From: Clostridiales bacterium
Lineage (GTDB): Bacteria; Bacillota; Clostridia; Lachnospirales; Lachnospiraceae
NCBI GenBank assembly: GCA_020859995.1
Contig: JAJBVE010000197.1
Span: forward strand, 26,286 to 90,285
DNA length: 64,000 nucleotides
Reading direction: 5' to 3'
The notes under the pieces: generated by a model
Database searches by the model: none
What the model was told of the DNA's origin: nothing
The model's input: only the letters and a program-made list of their open reading frames with translations
Shown here: piece after piece, positions 20,814 to 30,198 of the stretch
Position numbering within the stretch: the stretch's first letter is position 1
How the letters are laid out: each line of letters starts with the position of its first letter
Made by a program: the position numbers and the translations under genes

Positions 20814-23384
20814 ATGAAAGACTATTATAAAACTCTGGAAATAACCAGTTCAGCCTCTACGGAGGTTATTAAGGCTGCATATAAAGCCTTAGTAAAAAAA
20901 TATCACCCAGACAACAACGGGGATAGTGTGGATGATAAAATTCAGGAGATCAATGAAGCCTATTCTGTACTATCAGATGAAAAGAAAAGAGAGGAATATG
21001 ATCGGGCACTTTTCGGCAATAGCAGTGAAAAAAATGATGGAGGAGATTTCCAGGAATATTCTGCTGGATATCAAGAAACATCAAGGCGTAAAAGCCCGGT
21101 TCAGTCTGATCCTAAAAGGCGTTCGGTGCAAGGCTTGATTTACAAGGGTCATAAATTATATGAAATAGCTCCCGTATGCTATTATCTTAATTTTAAAGAA
21201 GAGTTGGAGGCATTTCGGAAGAGATTGGGACGTAAAAAAGACTCCCTGAAATTTCTTCCGGGGCAGGATAATTTTGACAGCTTGTCTCATGCCTATGTAG
21301 AACTGCTAAATGATCTGTTATCAATTTTCCAACGGGCTTGCAATAATCTGGGATTTGTTGATGAAGCAGCGGCTCTCTTTTTGGAAGACATTGATGATGC
21401 AACAATCAACGATTTACTGTCGGGAACAACCTACAATGCATTTGGAAGCCAAATGTATGACCTTATGGAATACTATCCAGATCCCTCACCCGAACTGGAT
21501 CAGCAGGAAATAGAACTGTGCAAAAATTATATCCGTCCACTTTTAATGAATATAATGTATGGGATACGCATGCTGGAATTGTGCTACATTTCTATTTTGA
21601 AGGATATGTGGCCTAATGCGATTCTGTTTATGTATGAGGAAAAAAGGTTCAATGAGCAATTTGAAATAAAATATAATAAAGATCAGGAAGACGCAGTACT
21701 TGAATTCTGCGTTATGGTAATATGTAGCTGTCCATACTGGCCAGGTGCATATAATCAAATCTTAACAAAATTTGGAGACGAAGAAGGAACTTTACAAAAA
21801 TATGCTGCCGGATATGGAATAGATTTGACGGAGTATAAAGAAAAACTTTTCCAGAAACGTCTAAGTGAATTCTCGTCAGATAATTTATTGAAGTTAGATG
21901 CAATGCTTCATATGGAAAAGCGTCTTCACTATAAGAAAGTATCGTTTCACAACGAAACATGCAAGCGATATATTACAACTTTGATTAAAGAATATCAGGA
22001 TTGGACGCCTGCGGGGGTAACTTCCTTAATAAAAACCTTAGATCAGTTTGACAAAAAATATGAGTATGATTCATCTAAAGAACGAACTACTCTCCAATCT
22101 GAGATTATCGCGAGAAAAGGATTCGATTTAAAATCAGAAGAAATAGAAACAATAAAAGAGAATATTTCTTCAATAAAAGCTTTGGAATCGGAATACGGAT
22201 TTGAATTCACCTTATATTTGAGTGAACAAAAGAAGCTTCTTTCAGAAAGAATACACCAGGAAGAACAAAAAAGAAGAAAAGCTGAGGAGGAAAAAAGAAC
22301 CGTTCTCTATGTTAAGGCATATAAGCTGAAAGATAAGCGATTTATTGAAGAAAAAATAGTATTACCTAAATTAGATGATATACAGCCATTTCAAAAGGTG
22401 ACAGAACAAATCAAGAATCTATGTTTACCACTTTCGTTCGAAACACCCGTAGACGAATGGCTGAACACAACAAAGCAAATACTGGCTGTATTTAAGGAAA
22501 ACGACTATCCCAATGTAGGTTTTGTATATGATCTAAATAAACAGTACTCTGAGGTGGATTATATTTGCGGTTATGACATTTCAAGCAAAAAAGTGTCTAC
22601 AAAGAAAACAACTGTTCAAAAGCTGGAAGATGTCGATAACTTCAAAAAAGCAACTAAAAAGATTGAAAGTATTTGCCAGTCACTTTCATTTGAAATGGAA
22701 GCAAGCGAATGGTCTTCTCTTGTTAAAGAATTGTTAGAAATTTGTGAGCAAAACAAATATCCGGAAACGGATTGGATTAAAAAGCTGGATGCAAAATTTT
22801 CGGAGCTTGACAAAGAAAAACGAACTTTCAATCACACGGTCTACAAAACCAGAGAGGAGGCTCAGCTTGCAAGAGAAGATAAGGAAATTGTCGATCAGAT
22901 AGACAAGGATACTTATGACAGTCCTGTTGAAAGATTGAGGAGGTATAAGCAGGCAGGCTTTCGTTCTGAATATGGGCTAAAAAGAACAAATACGTTAGAA
23001 AAACAGATAATATCGGGATATTCAATGAAGGAAAAAAATGCTATCAATCATTTCTTTTCCAGTATAGTTTCAGTCCCTGTAAAATTAGTTGAATATGCTG
23101 CTTATGCATTACAGATAATTTGTATCGTGCTAGGCGTTATCAGTATACTCATGATAGGTATTAAAAGCGCAATAGCGATATTTATTGTTGCATATATATT
23201 CTATTTGATAAAAAATACAGCTGCTAAATATAAGCGCACATCAAAACCGGTTGATTATAGTGGAATTACCGTAATGAACGGAAAAATTATTTGGAAAGGC
23301 TCCTGTCAAAAATGTTTAAACTGGGTTGATCCTAAGTGCAGTTACTGCCCGCATTGCGGAGCAAAAATAGATAAGTACATTTAA
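20814..23384 (+). CDS. large J-domain protein with internal repeat, TM segments and C-terminal zinc ribbon
   Basis: J domain KDYYKTLEITSSASTEVIKAAYKALVKKYHPDNNG; C-terminal CQKC...CSYCPHCG; hydrophobic stretch before it. Confidence 0.88.
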   Translation: MKDYYKTLEITSSASTEVIKAAYKALVKKYHPDNNGDSVDDKIQEINEAYSVLSDEKKREEYDRALFGNSSEKNDGGDFQEYSAGYQETSRRKSPVQSDPKRRSVQGLIYKGHKLYEIAPVCYYLNFKEELEAFRKRLGRKKDSLKFLPGQDNFDSLSHAYVELLNDLLSIFQRACNNLGFVDEAAALFLEDIDDATINDLLSGTTYNAFGSQMYDLMEYYPDPSPELDQQEIELCKNYIRPLLMNIMYGIRMLELCYISILKDMWPNAILFMYEEKRFNEQFEIKYNKDQEDAVLEFCVMVICSCPYWPGAYNQILTKFGDEEGTLQKYAAGYGIDLTEYKEKLFQKRLSEFSSDNLLKLDAMLHMEKRLHYKKVSFHNETCKRYITTLIKEYQDWTPAGVTSLIKTLDQFDKKYEYDSSKERTTLQSEIIARKGFDLKSEEIETIKENISSIKALESEYGFEFTLYLSEQKKLLSERIHQEEQKRRKAEEEKRTVLYVKAYKLKDKRFIEEKIVLPKLDDIQPFQKVTEQIKNLCLPLSFETPVDEWLNTTKQILAVFKENDYPNVGFVYDLNKQYSEVDYICGYDISSKKVSTKKTTVQKLEDVDNFKKATKKIESICQSLSFEMEASEWSSLVKELLEICEQNKYPETDWIKKLDAKFSELDKEKRTFNHTVYKTREEAQLAREDKEIVDQIDKDTYDSPVERLRRYKQAGFRSEYGLKRTNTLEKQIISGYSMKEKNAINHFFSSIVSVPVKLVEYAAYALQIICIVLGVISILMIGIKSAIAIFIVAYIFYLIKNTAAKYKRTSKPVDYSGITVMNGKIIWKGSCQKCLNWVDPKCSYCPHCGAKIDKYI

Positions 23385-23552
23385 GCATTACCGAAATTAT
23401 TTTTGGGCTTTACTAGATTTTATATGGCAAGTAGATAAAAGTATAGTAGTTGAAAAATTCATGATAGGTTAGCCATAAAGTTATGATATGCAATGTAGCA
23501 GAATGTTTTGTCTCGCAGAATAACTAATAGCAGATATTAAGGAGGTAGAGTA

Positions 23553-23735
23553 ATGGGTGGATTACTTGGTAACATGAGGAAGAAGAATGAAGCAAAGATG
23601 ATCAACAATGCAATGAGAAATGCAGAAACAAAAAGAGTATGGTGCCCTAGGTGTGGGAAGGGCTATACGGTAAGATTTCTTGGGCCAAATGATACTAAAA
23701 CATGTACATGCGGCTATAAAATTCATAACAGCTGA
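23553..23735 (+). CDS. small zinc-ribbon protein
   Basis: 60 aa with CPRCGKGY and CTCGYKI; AGGAGG upstream. Confidence 0.65.
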   Translation: MGGLLGNMRKKNEAKMINNAMRNAETKRVWCPRCGKGYTVRFLGPNDTKTCTCGYKIHNS

Positions 23736-23849
23736 TATGAATTTTATGAGATTATAAAGCAGACAAAATATTCTATTTCAGGAAAAAGGCATCACTGATA
23801 GCTTGGATAAATAAGAATATCTCTCAGATTTTAATTGCATACTATAACT

Positions 23850-23892
23850 ATGAAAGAGCAGTCGATTGTGTTCGGCTGCTCTTATCTTTTGC
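23850..23892 (+). terminator. hairpin terminator-like element
   Basis: AAGAGCAG ... CTGCTCTT followed by atctttt. Confidence 0.55.
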
Positions 23893-23906
23893 AGTAGGAG
23901 GTGCCT

Positions 23907-23984
23907 ATGGAGGATATTTTGATCGCAATAATCGAGGCGATCCTCAAGGAAACGTTGAAAGGAAAAGACGATTCAAAAAAGTAG
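23907..23984 (+). CDS. putative 25-aa small protein
   Basis: taggagg-tgcct-ATG; MEDILIAIIEAILKETLKGKDDSKK*; below the ORF-track size cutoff. Confidence 0.45.
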   Translation: MEDILIAIIEAILKETLKGKDDSKK

Positions 23985-24038
23985 CACGGCAACAATAGCA
24001 CAAATTCATATTCAATTCAAAGAAGGAGGAACAGTACT

Positions 24039-24968
24039 ATGGCAGCAAATGTAGAGAGTATGTTTTATGTAAGGGAAGCACCCTGGCATGGGCTGGGGAC
24101 AATGGTTATGCAGGCACCGGATTCAGCAAATGCCCTGAAAATGGCAGGCCTGGACTGGCAGGTATTGCAGGAACCGATTTATACGGACGGCAGATATATC
24201 GAGGGCTATAAAGCAAATGTCCGCAGTAATGACCGCAAGGTGCTTGGTGTCGTAACGGACAGATATAAGGTCGTTCAGAATGATGAAGCGTTTGCTTTTA
24301 CAGACGAGCTTCTTGGTGAGGGCGTCCGCTACGAGACGGCCGGGAGTCTGCAGGAGGGACGCAAGGTCTGGATTCTGGCAAGAATGCCGAGAGAATATGT
24401 GATGATGGGTGAGCATATCAGCCCATATCTCGTCTTTTCTAATTCCCATGACGGCTCCGGCGCAATCCGGGTTGCGATCACTCCTATCCGTGTTGTGTGC
24501 AACAATACGCTGAATCTTGCCCTTGATACGGCAAAACGTTCTTGGTCTATGATCCATACGGGCGATGTCAGGGAGAAAATGACGGAGGCAAGGGATACGC
24601 TGTTCATGGCGGAGAAGTATATGACCAATCTTGGCAAAGAGTTTGAGAACCTTCGGCAGAAGCAGCTGACGGACGATAAGGTGCAGGAGTATATCGAAGT
24701 CCTTCTGCCTTATGAGGATGATTCCACGCCAATCCAGAAAAAGAATGTGCGCCGCCTGCGTGAAGATTTACGGCAGCGTTATTTTGATGCGCCGGATTTG
24801 AAGGACGTTGGGAATAATGCCTATCGTTTTGTCAATGCTGTTTCGGATTTCGCTACCCATGCCGACCCGATACGCAGGACGAAGAATTATAAAGAGAACC
24901 TGTTTTCAAGAACTGTGGATGGCAATCCGCTGATTGACAAGGCTTATCAGCTTGTGGCGGCGGCGTAA
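24039..24968 (+). CDS. DUF932 phage/plasmid-like protein
   Basis: APWHGLGTMV, GRKVWILARMP, ITPIRVVCNNTLNLAL. Confidence 0.88.
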   Translation: MAANVESMFYVREAPWHGLGTMVMQAPDSANALKMAGLDWQVLQEPIYTDGRYIEGYKANVRSNDRKVLGVVTDRYKVVQNDEAFAFTDELLGEGVRYETAGSLQEGRKVWILARMPREYVMMGEHISPYLVFSNSHDGSGAIRVAITPIRVVCNNTLNLALDTAKRSWSMIHTGDVREKMTEARDTLFMAEKYMTNLGKEFENLRQKQLTDDKVQEYIEVLLPYEDDSTPIQKKNVRRLREDLRQRYFDAPDLKDVGNNAYRFVNAVSDFATHADPIRRTKNYKENLFSRTVDGNPLIDKAYQLVAAA

Positions 24969-25083
24969 AAGGGAATGGCTGAAATACAGTTTACAGTTCT
25001 ACAGTAGTGCTGAACATATAAGCGGTTTGATGCGGCATTGCAGATGCACAATAAATTATTGCCTATATCAAGAAAGGAGAAAT

Positions 25084-25308
25084 ATGAACCGCAATCGGAG
25101 AAAAAGACTGAGTTCGGCGTTTGATATGGTTGCCGATGCAAAAGGTATTCTGGAGGCTGTGAAGGAGGAAGAAACAGAATCGTATGATAATCTTCCGGAT
25201 CAGATTCGGTATAGCAACCGTGGAGAAGAAATGGTCGGGTATATAGAGATGCTTGGAGAGGCTTATGATTATCTTGACGATGCGAATTCAGTGATTGAAC
25301 AGATTTAG
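25084..25308 (+). CDS. small hypothetical protein
   Basis: 74 aa, AGGAG upstream, in cluster with DUF932. Confidence 0.6.
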   Translation: MNRNRRKRLSSAFDMVADAKGILEAVKEEETESYDNLPDQIRYSNRGEEMVGYIEMLGEAYDYLDDANSVIEQI

Positions 25309-25385
25309 GAGCATTCGTATATGGAACCAGAACAATCCGGGCAGGCCTGAATGTCTGCTCGGAGTTCTTTTTTATGGAGGTGCTT

Positions 25386-26315
25386 ATGATAACAGTAGTT
25401 AAGACAGCAGATATGTCAAGGGAGGACTGGCTGAAATGGAGAACTCGTGGGATTGGTGGTTCGGATGTATCAGTCATTGCAGGAATAAATCCCTTTAAGT
25501 CCGCTCATCAGCTTTGGCTTGAAAAGACAGGACAGATGGAACCAGAAGAAACAAACAGCGAGTATACACACTTCGGTACGGTGCTGGAGCCAGTTGTCCG
25601 GAAGGAGTTTATGGAGCGGACTGGTATCAAGGTCAGGCAGAAGCATATGCTCTTGCAGAGCGAGCAATATCCGTTCATGTTTGCAAATCTGGACGGTGTG
25701 ATCAATGACAATGGTGAGATGGCTATTTTTGAAGCAAAGACAGCATCCGCTTATAAGCAGGAAATATGGGAAGATGGAACCCCGGCGGTATATATTTTGC
25801 AGGTTCAGCACTATATGGCAGTGACAGGGGCAAAGAAAACTTACATCGCTGCTCTGGTCGGCGACAATCATTTTTACATCCATGAGATTGAACGGGATGA
25901 TGAAATGATTGGAAAGATCATTGCCATGGAGAAATATTTCTGGGAGACCCACGTTCTGGGCGGCGTAGAGCCGGTGCCGGATGGTTCGGATGCGACAACC
26001 GATTATTTTAACCGCAGGTTTAGTAAATCGGATGGGACAACGATTGAGCTTCCAGATGAAGCTCTGCGTATCTGCGAAGAATATGACCGTATCTCTCAGG
26101 AAATGAAGCAGCTGGAGACGGCTAAGGCAGCGGCGGCGAATCAGCTGAAAAGCTATCTGAAGGAAGCGGAAACAGGGAGAGTTGGTGACAGGGTGGTTTC
26201 ATGGAAACAGGTCAGCAAGAATACACTGGACACAAAGCGCTTGAAAGCGGAGAAGCCGGATATTTATAACGGTTTCCTTGCCCAGAGCAGCTACAGGCGG
26301 CTTCTGGTAGCGTAA
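25386..26315 (+). CDS. YqaJ-family viral recombinase / exonuclease
   Basis: WLKWRTRGIGGSDVSVIAGINPFKSAHQLWLEKTG, FEAKTAS, QVQHYMAVTG. Confidence 0.93.
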   Translation: MITVVKTADMSREDWLKWRTRGIGGSDVSVIAGINPFKSAHQLWLEKTGQMEPEETNSEYTHFGTVLEPVVRKEFMERTGIKVRQKHMLLQSEQYPFMFANLDGVINDNGEMAIFEAKTASAYKQEIWEDGTPAVYILQVQHYMAVTGAKKTYIAALVGDNHFYIHEIERDDEMIGKIIAMEKYFWETHVLGGVEPVPDGSDATTDYFNRRFSKSDGTTIELPDEALRICEEYDRISQEMKQLETAKAAAANQLKSYLKEAETGRVGDRVVSWKQVSKNTLDTKRLKAEKPDIYNGFLAQSSYRRLLVA

Positions 26316-26380
26316 ACGAGGTTTTGATGAACAGAATCATTATAATAGGAAGATTTAAGGCAATGCCGGAAAGGAGCTGA

Positions 26381-27145
26381 ATGATGGAACAGAAAACAAT
26401 CCGTCTGTTGCGGTCAGATGAAATTGAATGCAGGATTGGAACGATTAGCGAAAAGGGATTATCTCTCCTGCTCTACAAGGATGCGAGGGCTGATATGAAG
26501 ATTCTGGATGAAGTGTACGGTCCGATGGGCTGGCAGCGCCGTCATGAACTGATCGGCGGTAACCTCTACTGCATTGTCAGCGTGTGGGATGAAGCCAAAC
26601 AGCAGTGGATATCCAAGATGGATATCGGTACGGAAAGCTATACAGAAAAAGAGAAAGGCCAGGCATCCGATTCTTTTAAGCGTGCCTGTGTGAGCCTGGG
26701 TATTGGACGCGAATTATATACCGCGCCGTTTATATGGGTGAGTGCCGCCAAAGTGAAAATTGAGAATCGCAATGGCAAGCCCATGACATACGATAAGTTT
26801 AAAGTCTTTGATATCTCCTATAATGAGAACCGCGAAATCGTGGGGCTTACTATTTTAAACCAGGATGGGAAAATGGTATACAACCTCCGCGAAAAAGTGA
26901 GCGCCATGAAAACTACAGGAGAATCGGCAACTCCGGATTCCAGAACAAAAGCAGGTAATCAGACGTCCGATAGGAAAGCTGTGGCGAATAAGGAACAGGA
27001 AATCAATCGGGAGCTTGAACGCACTGGAGTAGCCCTTGATACGGTTCTCAGCCGCTATGGGGTAGGCAGTATCCAGGAAATGGCGGAGGATACTTACCGC
27101 AAGGCGATAAACAGTCTGAAACGTACAAAGACAAAAGCTGCATAG
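26381..27145 (+). CDS. Rad52/DUF1071-like single-strand annealing protein
   Basis: VYGPMGWQRRHELIGGNLYCIVSVWDE, KGQASDSFKRACVSLGIGRELYTAPFIW; next to YqaJ nuclease. Confidence 0.75.
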   Translation: MMEQKTIRLLRSDEIECRIGTISEKGLSLLLYKDARADMKILDEVYGPMGWQRRHELIGGNLYCIVSVWDEAKQQWISKMDIGTESYTEKEKGQASDSFKRACVSLGIGRELYTAPFIWVSAAKVKIENRNGKPMTYDKFKVFDISYNENREIVGLTILNQDGKMVYNLREKVSAMKTTGESATPDSRTKAGNQTSDRKAVANKEQEINRELERTGVALDTVLSRYGVGSIQEMAEDTYRKAINSLKRTKTKAA

Positions 27146-27248
27146 TAAGGGCGAATAATGCAAAATAATTTGACCGGCGGCGGAAAGGAAGAGACAGCCT
27201 GACTGTATAAGCCACTTTTACATTCTTTCTGCTGCCTGATGTAAAACG

Positions 27249-28175
27249 ATGGAGGATGAAACTAATATGAATTACAGGGAATTTGTAGACGTGATAGCTG
27301 GGGAACTGCAGAAAAAACTGGGTGGAGACTATCGTATCCGGGCAGTAGAGGCAAAAAAGAATAATGGTAATATCCTGACCTCGTTAGAGATCAGGAATTC
27401 AAAATCAAATGTATCACCCTGTATTTATCTGGAATTCTATTACATTTGTTACATTATGGGAAAAGCGTCGATTCCGGATGTGGTCGCAAGTATTGAGGCA
27501 GGGTACAGAAAACGTGCGGTAGAGGCGCCGGTTAACACATCATTCCTTACCGACTATACCAAAGTCAGGCCGAAGCTGCGCGGCAAGCTAATTAATACGG
27601 AAATGAACCGAGATTTCCTGGAAACTGTGCCGCACAGAGAGTTTCTTGATTTGTCCCTTGTTTACCTGGTATCTGTTCCCAAAGAGATGTTTGGATGTAA
27701 TGGGACGGTACAGGTCTTGAATAAGCATATGAAGATATGGGGCGTCACAGAGCAGGATTTGTATGAGGTTTTTATGGGTAACATCGAATCGAGTGATGAT
27801 GCTGAGCTGAAAAACATTGATGATATACTGGCAGAGCTGATTGAGGCTGAAATTGATTTCGACATGGACACCCTGAAAGCATCACCGAAGCTGTACGCTG
27901 CAGGAACGAACCGGTGGCTGGATGGAGCTGTTGAAATGCTAAATGGCAGATTCCTCAAAAAATCATCGGACTATTTCGGAGAGGATTTCTTCATCCTTCC
28001 ATCATCTATTCATCAGCTGCTGTTCCTTCCGGTATCAGAGACGGATATGGATTACGATGCTCTGGCGGATGTTGTAAAGGAGATGAACGATACGGAAATC
28101 ATGGAGGACGAGGTCTTGAGTAACCATGTTTATTATTATAGTAGCAAATCGGGCAAAGTAAGTATAGCGGCCTGA
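27249..28175 (+). CDS. DUF5688-family protein
   Basis: DUF5688-like C-terminus FILPSSIHQLLFLPVSE...LSNHVYYYSS; family recalled. Confidence 0.7.
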   Translation: MEDETNMNYREFVDVIAGELQKKLGGDYRIRAVEAKKNNGNILTSLEIRNSKSNVSPCIYLEFYYICYIMGKASIPDVVASIEAGYRKRAVEAPVNTSFLTDYTKVRPKLRGKLINTEMNRDFLETVPHREFLDLSLVYLVSVPKEMFGCNGTVQVLNKHMKIWGVTEQDLYEVFMGNIESSDDAELKNIDDILAELIEAEIDFDMDTLKASPKLYAAGTNRWLDGAVEMLNGRFLKKSSDYFGEDFFILPSSIHQLLFLPVSETDMDYDALADVVKEMNDTEIMEDEVLSNHVYYYSSKSGKVSIAA

Positions 28176-28343
28176 GAACGAAACCAGTTGGGTATGTCAA
28201 AAATATAGCGGTTTGTACTTATGCAGAATCTGCTAATTGTTTTATTCTGGTGTTCTCTTGAAGAGAGACAGATCTGACAGCAGATAAGCCTGCTGCATGA
28301 AACTGAATGACAACGAAAAGCAACGGTGACTTAGGAGGCACGT

Positions 28344-28892
28344 ATGAAGAAACCAATCACGACATCGGAATATTTTCAACTGATATGCGACCATTTGAGA
28401 GCCAGGGGACAGATGCCGGATGAGATTTTGGATTATTCTTTGGCGGCATATAATCCTGTACCAATCAGGATCTATCAGTTTGACATCCGAAACAATCTTG
28501 ACTACGGAAGTAGCGAAGGTATCTATCTTGATCTGGCGATCGAATATTATGAAAACGATAAAAGAGAAAGCAAAGCACTTGGAACGTTCAAAACCTTACG
28601 GGACAGTCCGGAAGCAATGAGAACGATGGCGCAGCTGCTGGCAGATTTTATCGTGGAAGAACGGGCCTATGTAAATGCTCATCTGGATGATTTCACATGG
28701 ACGGGAGTGGATGTTTATGCCGTAAAAGAGGATGGGACGAGAACCGGATGGGGATATTCCTGCAGAAACAGGGAAATTGCATTGAAGCATAAGGACGAGC
28801 TGTTAGAAAAATACGACCGGGTCATCGTCCGGGATAACGCCACAAGGAAGGAAAAATGCTATCAGAATAGTAGCAAATCTGATGTAGCATGA
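28344..28892 (+). CDS. hypothetical protein
   Basis: 182 aa ORF; AGGAGG upstream. Confidence 0.6.
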   Translation: MKKPITTSEYFQLICDHLRARGQMPDEILDYSLAAYNPVPIRIYQFDIRNNLDYGSSEGIYLDLAIEYYENDKRESKALGTFKTLRDSPEAMRTMAQLLADFIVEERAYVNAHLDDFTWTGVDVYAVKEDGTRTGWGYSCRNREIALKHKDELLEKYDRVIVRDNATRKEKCYQNSSKSDVA

Positions 28893-28908
28893 AAAAGTAG
28901 TAAAATCA

Positions 28909-28968
28909 CTGCCGGGTGAACTGATTATCAGTGAAGCTGGCAGTGGCATTTCTGACGGTCGTCAGATT
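28909..28968 (+). other. tandem hairpins, possible terminator or structured RNA
   Basis: CACTGCC...GGCAGTG enclosing CTGAT/ATCAG, then CTGACG-gt-CGTCAG. Confidence 0.4.
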
Positions 28969-29050
28969 AGGTACGTTTGGGAACGCGATTCCTTAAACGA
29001 CGGAAGTGATTGAATGACAGTAAATAAGCGTGAAATTGGAGGTAATGATC

Positions 29051-29437
29051 ATGCGTTATGACGCAAAGACAGAAAGATGGACCCCTATGGAGATAAGGGG
29101 TGTAAAAGGATTCTTCTCAGACGTGAGGATTGACAGGGAGACTGTGCCGGAAGTGTTCCGGCTCTGGGAGCTTGCTGATGGAGACAGTGATGGAATGCCA
29201 TGCCGGTACAGGCCGGGGATTCTGGTTAATTTCTTCGGCACATTTATCACAACCGGTGATATGCCGGTTGATGATGAAAAAAGCCGGAGCGGATATATTG
29301 AGCCGGAAGATTGGATCTTTATTGGGAGTTATTCGTATCCATTCCGCTTTGTAATGGATTGCATATCAGAAAAGGAAGTGAAACAGGATGAGGATTTATG
29401 GCTACTGCCGTATTTCAACAGGCAAACAGAACATTGA
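29051..29437 (+). CDS. LPD28-like domain protein
   Basis: MRYDAKTERWTPMEIRGVKGFFSDVRIDRETVPEVFRLWELADGDSDGMPCRYRPGILVNFFGTFIT; family recalled. Confidence 0.6.
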   Translation: MRYDAKTERWTPMEIRGVKGFFSDVRIDRETVPEVFRLWELADGDSDGMPCRYRPGILVNFFGTFITTGDMPVDDEKSRSGYIEPEDWIFIGSYSYPFRFVMDCISEKEVKQDEDLWLLPYFNRQTEH

Positions 29438-30068
29438 ACGCCAGGTCAGGAACATACATTCTGCGTTCCCAAAAGCTGTTATTGTGAAGGAAGTATACAC
29501 AGGAACAAAGTTTCAGGGGCGCAGGGAGTTAGATAAACTGCTTGCGAAAGTACAGTCAAATGATATAATTGTATTTGATTCGGTCAGCAGAATGTCGAGA
29601 AATGCGGAAGAGGGATTCCAGCTTTACGAAGAGCTTTTCCATAAGGATGTATCACTCGTGTTCCTGAAAGAGCCGCATATCAATACTGAGACTTACAAGA
29701 AGGCCATCGGGAATCAGATATCGCTTACAGGCGATAAGGTCGATTACATTCTGGAAGGGATAAACCGCTATCTCATGGAATTAGCCAAAGAGCAGATACG
29801 GCTTGCCTTTGAACAGGCAGAGAAAGAAGTTGCAGACCTTCATCAGAGAACGAAGGAGGGCCTAGAGACAGCGCGTCTCAATGGGAAGCAGATCGGGCAG
29901 CGGAAAGGTGCTACATATGAGACAAAGAAGGCGGCTGCCGCGAAACAGGTAATCCGGCAGCATAACAAGGCTTTTGGCGGGAGCTTGAACGATATAGAAA
30001 CGATGAAGTTGGCTGGATGTTCGCGGAAGAGTTATTATAAGTATAAAAAGGAATTATCTTCTTTATAA
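29388..30068 (+). CDS. serine recombinase / resolvase family protein
   Basis: MRIYGYCRISTGKQNIERQ, DSVSRMSRNAEEGFQLYEEL; overlaps previous gene by 50 nt. Confidence 0.9.
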   Translation: MRIYGYCRISTGKQNIERQVRNIHSAFPKAVIVKEVYTGTKFQGRRELDKLLAKVQSNDIIVFDSVSRMSRNAEEGFQLYEELFHKDVSLVFLKEPHINTETYKKAIGNQISLTGDKVDYILEGINRYLMELAKEQIRLAFEQAEKEVADLHQRTKEGLETARLNGKQIGQRKGATYETKKAAAAKQVIRQHNKAFGGSLNDIETMKLAGCSRKSYYKYKKELSSL

Positions 30069-30198
30069 GGATAACGGGCGAAATGAGTGGTGGCTATCCA
30101 TTAAAAAAATGGATAGCCGTATTGTGTAGCATGTGTGTTGTGGTAGTATTGCTATAATAAATCCGCGGATGAATATAATGAAGGGAATATTGGTTAAT

